From: Aliishimia sp963678085
GTDB lineage: Bacteria; Pseudomonadota; Alphaproteobacteria; Rhodobacterales; Rhodobacteraceae
DNA length: 64,000 bases
NCBI GenBank assembly: GCA_963678085.1
Contig: OY782680.1
Coordinates: forward strand, 124,001 to 188,000
Reading direction: 5' to 3'
In this document: positions 60,088-64,000 of the stretch, piece after piece
Position numbering within the stretch: position 1 is the first letter of the stretch
Layout: the number at the start of each line of letters is the position of its first letter
Notes under the pieces: generated by a model
Seen by the model: only the letters and a program-made list of their open reading frames with translations
Told to the model about the DNA's origin: nothing
The model's database searches: none
Program-made: the position numbers and the translations under genes

Positions 60088-61103
60088 GCCTTTGCCCCCC
60101 TTATGCGGGTCAAGAGGCGGGCGCCGATCTCAACAATCCCTTTTGGCTGGTACATGTAAATGATCAGCGCGATAAGCCCGTAGATAAAGTAGCGCCCTTG
60201 TCCCTTGAGCGCGGTCTCAAGCGTTTCCAGAATGGGCCAGGCGGTTGTTAACTCTGCCGAGAATTTCACCCGTAAGAATTCAAGCAAAAAGGTTAGAAAC
60301 ATCGCGCCAATGATGGGGCCGATAATCGTGCCTGCACCGCCGATGAGGGCCGAGACGATGATCGTAAAGGCAAGGTTGATTTCAAATAAACCACGGGGCG
60401 AGACATAGCCAAGGTAATGAGCATAGAACGCGCCGCCAATCCCGGCCACTGCCGCGCCAACCATGAAAGCAAAGAGCTTGAGCTTGGTGGTGTTCAGCCC
60501 CGACCCCTCTACCGCTTCTTCATTCATGCCAATCGCCGAGAGGGCCGTGCCAAGGCGGGTTTTCATCATGGCCCATAGGATCACCGCGATAACGCCCATC
60601 AGCACCAGAGAGATATAGTAATTATTCACCGCGCCGCGCGCCAACGTATCAACGCCAGAAATCCCGCGCGTGCCCCCGGTCAGATCGGGGCGGATCACTT
60701 GAACCAGCTGGTAGACCAGCTCCATAAAGGCCAGAGTGACCAGCGCAAAATAGCTGCCCGCGATACGCAAGGCGGGCAAAAAGAACAGCGTTCCGGCCGC
60801 CATGGTCACGAGCACCGCAACCGGGATTGAGATCATGGGATCAATGCCAAAGCGCACATTCAGAATGCCGGTTGTATAGGCACCGATCCCAATCAGAAAC
60901 GGATGCCCGAATGAGATATACCCCGTGCGCCCAGATAGAACATCCCAGCTCATGGCAAAGATGGCGAGGTAATTGGCAAAGATAAAGGTGCGCAGTGTGC
61001 CGCGCTTGATCCATTTCATCTCAACCAGTTCAGGCAACAGCGCAAGCACGCCCAGGAAAATGCCCCAGGCCAGCAGGTGCTGCCATTTGATGGCGCTGCT
61101 CAT
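60084..61103 (-). CDS. livM: Branched-chain amino acid-type ABC transporter permease LivM
   Basis: The 339-residue protein has about nine membrane helices with the LivM pattern SGRTGYISFGHPFLIGIGAY and GSYFALVTLAFMELVYQ, followed by TGGTRGISG. It forms the inner-membrane channel with LivH. The start at 61103 follows GGGGAG at seven bases and lies one base after the livH stop; an upstream TTG at 61124 is not favoured. Confidence 0.93.
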   Translation of the reverse strand: MSSAIKWQHLLAWGIFLGVLALLPELVEMKWIKRGTLRTFIFANYLAIFAMSWDVLSGRTGYISFGHPFLIGIGAYTTGILNVRFGIDPMISIPVAVLVTMAAGTLFFLPALRIAGSYFALVTLAFMELVYQLVQVIRPDLTGGTRGISGVDTLARGAVNNYYISLVLMGVIAVILWAMMKTRLGTALSAIGMNEEAVEGSGLNTTKLKLFAFMVGAAVAGIGGAFYAHYLGYVSPRGLFEINLAFTIIVSALIGGAGTIIGPIIGAMFLTFLLEFLRVKFSAELTTAWPILETLETALKGQGRYFIYGLIALIIYMYQPKGIVEIGARLLTRIRGAKA

Positions 61104-61104
61104 G

Positions 61105-61953
61105 CTATAACTCCCCCCTGCCAAAGAGCCCCTTGGGCATCATCACCAAAACACCGATGATCAAGAGCATTGTTACCACACCGCGAATTTCCGGCATGAA
61201 GGACGCGGTGATGACCTCCATAAAGCCTATGATATGCGCCACAATAAGCGTGCCCCAAATCGAGCCAATACCGCCGACAATCACAACCGCGACCGCAATG
61301 ATCAGCGGCGCGACCCACATCCCTGGATAAAGCTGCGTGACCGAGGCAAAGAACACCCCCGCCATACCGCCGAGAGCGCCGGAAATACCCCAGGTAATCA
61401 TGTTGATCCGGTCAGGGTTGATGCCCGAGATCGCCGCGCCTTTTACATCCATCGACACAGCGGAAATAGCGCGGCCCACATGGGTTTTGCGCACAAAATA
61501 GAACAACGAAATCAATACAATCCAACTAATCACAGCCGCCGCAAGCCGGTTGGCGGTGACAGAGACACCCGCGATTTGCCAGTTGCCTTCAACAATGGGC
61601 AGCAGGATCTTGGACGCATCCCCAAACAATAAGATCACACCGGCCTGGATCACCACGGCGAGAATCAGCGTGGCGATCTCTACGGGGACCGGATCGCTTT
61701 TTAACGGTTTCACAATCAGCCGATGGATCATGATACCAAAGGCAACACCAATCGCCGCACCCGCCAGAACCCCAAAGATCTTGGGCAATTGATGCATCTG
61801 GGACACCCAGAAATAGGCATAGCCCCCCAGCATTAAATTCACGCCGTAAGCCAGGTTCAGCACCCGCCCCACTGAGAAGATCATCGTAAAGCCAATGGCA
61901 ATGAGCGCATAAAGCCCGCTCAATAACAGCCCCTGGATCAGGATCTGCAACAT
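61105..61953 (-). CDS. livH: Branched-chain amino acid-type ABC transporter permease LivH
   Basis: The 282-residue protein has about eight membrane helices and the LivH signature LLLSGLYALIAIGFTMIFSV, RVLNLAYGVNLMLGGYAYFW and GIGSIWGTLIVAHIIGF. It is the second permease subunit and follows livK by 60 bases. Confidence 0.93.
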   Translation of the reverse strand: MLQILIQGLLLSGLYALIAIGFTMIFSVGRVLNLAYGVNLMLGGYAYFWVSQMHQLPKIFGVLAGAAIGVAFGIMIHRLIVKPLKSDPVPVEIATLILAVVIQAGVILLFGDASKILLPIVEGNWQIAGVSVTANRLAAAVISWIVLISLFYFVRKTHVGRAISAVSMDVKGAAISGINPDRINMITWGISGALGGMAGVFFASVTQLYPGMWVAPLIIAVAVVIVGGIGSIWGTLIVAHIIGFMEVITASFMPEIRGVVTMLLIIGVLVMMPKGLFGRGEL

Positions 61954-62013
61954 GGAACCATCCTTGTCGAGGAAGAAGAACCGGGAGCCCGCAGGCCCCC
62001 GGCGAATTGCAGT

Positions 62014-63291
62014 TTATTTCACCCAGCTGGGCAGCGTGAACTCGGTGGTCGCATATTCGAACGGATAGACCACCCCAACCGAGCCATCTTCTTTCCACTG
62101 AATAACCACCATCGAAGGCTGCGCGTCCTCAAAAGGTGCGGTCAGATCAAAGCGGGCATTATGGGGATAGGTGCGGCCCGTGACCTCTTCGACCTCATCA
62201 GAGCCCCAGAACCCGTAGCGCAGCCACAGCTTGCCGTCCTTTTCTAGGATCAAATCCTGCTTTTCCATCGCCTTGGACCAGGCCATCACATCGTCGAAAC
62301 CACCCGCTTCTTCTGCGGCTGCCATGGCTTGTTTCAGACCGTGATAGGCGTTGAACCCGTTGAAATGCGGCACCAGCGGGCGCGAGTCATAGCGGGCTTG
62401 GTAGGTATCAACAAAGCTTTGCGAAACCGGGTCCAGCTCAAACCCAACCGATGGCAGCGGTGAGAGGGTCGAGATACCACCACCGGCCCCGCCCGTGTCT
62501 TCCCAGTATTCCATGCCCAGAGCAGAAACATTCACACCGGTCATGGCCATCGGAACTTGCAATTTCACATATTGCGAGCTGATCACCTGAGAATTCACCG
62601 AGGAGACCTGATAGATGAAATCAGCCCCTGAGGCCTGTGCCTTAGAAAAGATCGGCGCAAAATCCACCGTGCCAATATCATAAACGATCGTGTCCTTGAC
62701 CTCGATCCCGGCAACCGGTGCCAGCGCGTCCGTCACCAGACCGGTGATCGCTTGCCCAAAGGCGGTATCTTCGGCAAGAACCACAACACTTTCAAAACCC
62801 ATCTTGGCCTTGAGCACATCGGCACCGAAATTGATATAGAGCGTCGCCAGCGCTTCATCGCTTGCGATATTCATAAAATAGGGTGCCATGGTTTCAGGAT
62901 CTTCGACCACCATGTCAATGATCCCGATATAACTGGTCCATGTGTCCAAAGTCGGGATCTGATATTCCTGCATCCGAGGCATCCAGCCCAGGCTCACATC
63001 ATCAATCGAGCCGGAGATGATGAAATCCACCTCTTCGCTTTCGGCCAGATATTCATAGGCCTTGATGCCTTCAACCACATCTTCGCCCGTGTCGGCAGTT
63101 ACAAGCGTGATCTGCTGCCCCATCACACCGCCAGCGGCGTTCAGCTCGTCAATGGCAATCTCTGCACCGCGCAGCGTCGATTTCCCGGTATCCGATGAGA
63201 GCGAGCCGATAAAGCCCACCTTGATTTCCGCCATGGCTGTGCTTGCCATAAGCGAGGCCCCAACCAGGCCAATCGCCGTTTTCCAAGTCAT
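62014..63291 (-). CDS. ABC transporter substrate-binding protein, LivK/UrtA-type
   Basis: The 425-residue periplasmic protein has a signal peptide (MTWKTAIGLVGASLMASTAM) and a type I binding fold with IKVGFIGSLSSDTGKSTLRG, the hinge region SSVNSQVISSQYVKLQVPMA and a long C-terminal lobe. It sorts with amide/branched-chain-type binders rather than true LivK. The ligand is unknown. The start at 63291 is right for the signal peptide; an open frame to 63450 merely runs through a repeat. Confidence 0.9.
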   Translation of the reverse strand: MTWKTAIGLVGASLMASTAMAEIKVGFIGSLSSDTGKSTLRGAEIAIDELNAAGGVMGQQITLVTADTGEDVVEGIKAYEYLAESEEVDFIISGSIDDVSLGWMPRMQEYQIPTLDTWTSYIGIIDMVVEDPETMAPYFMNIASDEALATLYINFGADVLKAKMGFESVVVLAEDTAFGQAITGLVTDALAPVAGIEVKDTIVYDIGTVDFAPIFSKAQASGADFIYQVSSVNSQVISSQYVKLQVPMAMTGVNVSALGMEYWEDTGGAGGGISTLSPLPSVGFELDPVSQSFVDTYQARYDSRPLVPHFNGFNAYHGLKQAMAAAEEAGGFDDVMAWSKAMEKQDLILEKDGKLWLRYGFWGSDEVEEVTGRTYPHNARFDLTAPFEDAQPSMVVIQWKEDGSVGVVYPFEYATTEFTLPSWVK

Positions 63292-63404
63292 GAGTTTTCT
63301 CCCTGTGTCTTTTTGTATTCTGTATTCAGTACGTGCGAATCGCGGCCCGTCAATCTTTTTGGTGCGTTGTTCCAAACATCCCATAAGAAACGAAGCTCTG
63401 CACC

Positions 63405-63453
63405 GTGGGGGTTTTGCACCCAAGCGCACCCGCAAGGTATTTTTAGCCAAATG
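63405..63453 (-). repeat. Second repeat family, copy 2 (reverse orientation)
   Basis: Read on the minus strand it begins CATTTGGC, goes on AAATACCTTGCGGG, and has GGGTGCAAAACCCCCAC, as in 13420-13470. It lies between the RidA-family gene and the binding-protein gene and overlaps the promoter region of the transporter. Two copies about 50 kb apart in opposite orientation show it is a dispersed element. Confidence 0.7.
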
Positions 63454-63478
63454 AAGGGGGCGCGGGTTGGGAGCATCT

Positions 63479-63889
63479 TTACAAATCTACCTTACCGCTC
63501 TCGTCATGGATTACAGCATCCACCATAATCTCAACCACCATTCCGGGTGTTGTTAGACCGGCCTCCACCGCAGCCATCACCGGGTCAATGCCCTTGAACA
63601 CTTCGCCATGGGCTTTCACCAACCCGCCCGCATGCAGCTTCATATCGGTCAAAAACCCGGTGCTGCGTACCACATGGCGCATGTCTGCTCCGACGCTGTT
63701 CAGAGCTTCGGATATGCGCTCAAAGATATATATCGACTGGGCATAGCAATCACCCGGTGCATGCAGCCGCCCCGAGGGTTCAATCGCTGTTGTGCCCGCG
63801 ATCCAGACAAAGGGGCCAACCCGCTTGGCGCGCGCATAAGATCCTATTTGCTCAAACCGCCCGCCGGAGAAATAGGTTTCCTTGACCAT
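63479..63889 (-). CDS. RidA family protein
   Basis: The 136-residue protein is of the RidA/YjgF fold, with VWIAGTTAIEPSGRLHAPGD, VVRSTGFLTDM and the C-terminal VVEIMVDAVI. It would hydrolyse enamine/imine intermediates, although the exact substrate is unknown. Its start shares one base with the stop of the upstream dehydrogenase-like gene (TAATG). It may be in one transcript with that gene, and 187 bases separate it from the binding protein of the transporter. Confidence 0.88.
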   Translation of the reverse strand: MVKETYFSGGRFEQIGSYARAKRVGPFVWIAGTTAIEPSGRLHAPGDCYAQSIYIFERISEALNSVGADMRHVVRSTGFLTDMKLHAGGLVKAHGEVFKGIDPVMAAVEAGLTTPGMVVEIMVDAVIHDESGKVDL

Positions 63890-64000
63890 TAGCGCGCAAG
63901 CCTTTGCTGGATGGCTGCGGCCGCTTTGTGCAGCGCGGCCCTCTCATCTTGGGTCAGAGGCAGTTCTTGCACCCGGATCAACCCAGAGGCACCAAGATGG
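63889..64000 (-). CDS. C-terminal end of a malate/lactate dehydrogenase-like protein
   Basis: Only the last 36 residues are present (starting HLGASGLIRVQELPLTQDE, ending QQRLAR). The pattern G-x-x-G-hydrophobic, then ELPLT-x-E-x-A-x-L, is typical of the C-terminal helix of the lactate/malate dehydrogenase family. The gene runs off the right edge, so activity and exact type cannot be judged. Its TAA overlaps the start of the RidA gene by one base. Confidence 0.6.
   Translation of the reverse strand, partial: HLGASGLIRVQELPLTQDERAALHKAAAAIQQRLAR

Noticed and set aside
63292..63450. N-terminal extension of the binding protein of the ABC transporter
   Set aside because: The extra residues come from a dispersed repeat, and the signal peptide starts at 63291.

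Overview
The window is chromosomal DNA from an alphaproteobacterium, almost certainly of the order Rhodobacterales (roseobacter-type). The signs are a COQ9 protein, a TrcR/DUF1013 cell-cycle regulator, a MotA of the alphaproteobacterial kind, an RTX protein with a PrtDE-type type I exporter, DUF1203, a FemAB-like DUF482 protein, tripartite tricarboxylate transport genes, moderately high GC and dense operons with 1-8 base overlaps. The genus cannot be fixed from sequence alone. No tRNA, rRNA, insertion sequence, prophage or CRISPR array was seen.

Layout. 1-2045: end of a flagellar region (motA and a truncated periplasmic protein). 2314-5452: rfbA-rfbD for dTDP-rhamnose, then a LysM/rhodanese pair. 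5453-6196: AT-richer stretch with no supported gene. 6197-9004: alanine dehydrogenase with a divergent Lrp regulator, then RidA with a second divergent Lrp regulator. 9198-11142: two-gene nucleic acid repair operon (ATP-dependent RNA ligase plus HD-phosphoesterase/5'-kinase). 11203-18576: rpsU, COQ9, quinone oxidoreductase, TPM protein, RNase T2, TrcR, a glutamine-synthetase-like gene and small proteins. 18678-21848: 1056-residue RTX protein; its likely exporter (HlyD/PrtD type) lies at 29223-32260, with housekeeping genes between. 32414-38371: MlaA/MlaC, a dual ABC ATPase, pgsA, moaD, moaE and a soluble zinc-type chemoreceptor. 38514-42045: histidine kinase, FAD disulfide reductase and TVP38 membrane protein. 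42327-43080: rpmH-rnpA-yidD. 43077-44738: fusion of a GT-B glycosyltransferase with a lysyl-hydroxylase-like 2-oxoglutarate oxygenase. 44926-47522: split MnmC functions and a DMT transporter. 47519-58617: tricarboxylate uptake and catabolism (TctDE sensor, TctC/TctAB transporter, PrpF isomerase, 2-hydroxyacid dehydrogenase, AbrB protein, TcuA, LysR). 58645-63291: branched-chain-type ABC transporter livKHMGF, preceded by a third RidA and the tail of a malate/lactate dehydrogenase-like gene.

Most interesting: the glycosyltransferase/lysyl-hydroxylase-like fusion; the ligase/HD-Pnk RNA repair operon; a tricarballylate-type catabolic island that joins TcuA to a tripartite transporter without TcuB; a mosaic family of short palindromic repeats, two copies of which start right after stop codons; a perfect hairpin covering the rfbD ribosome binding site; and a lysR promoter arranged as if the mRNA were leaderless.
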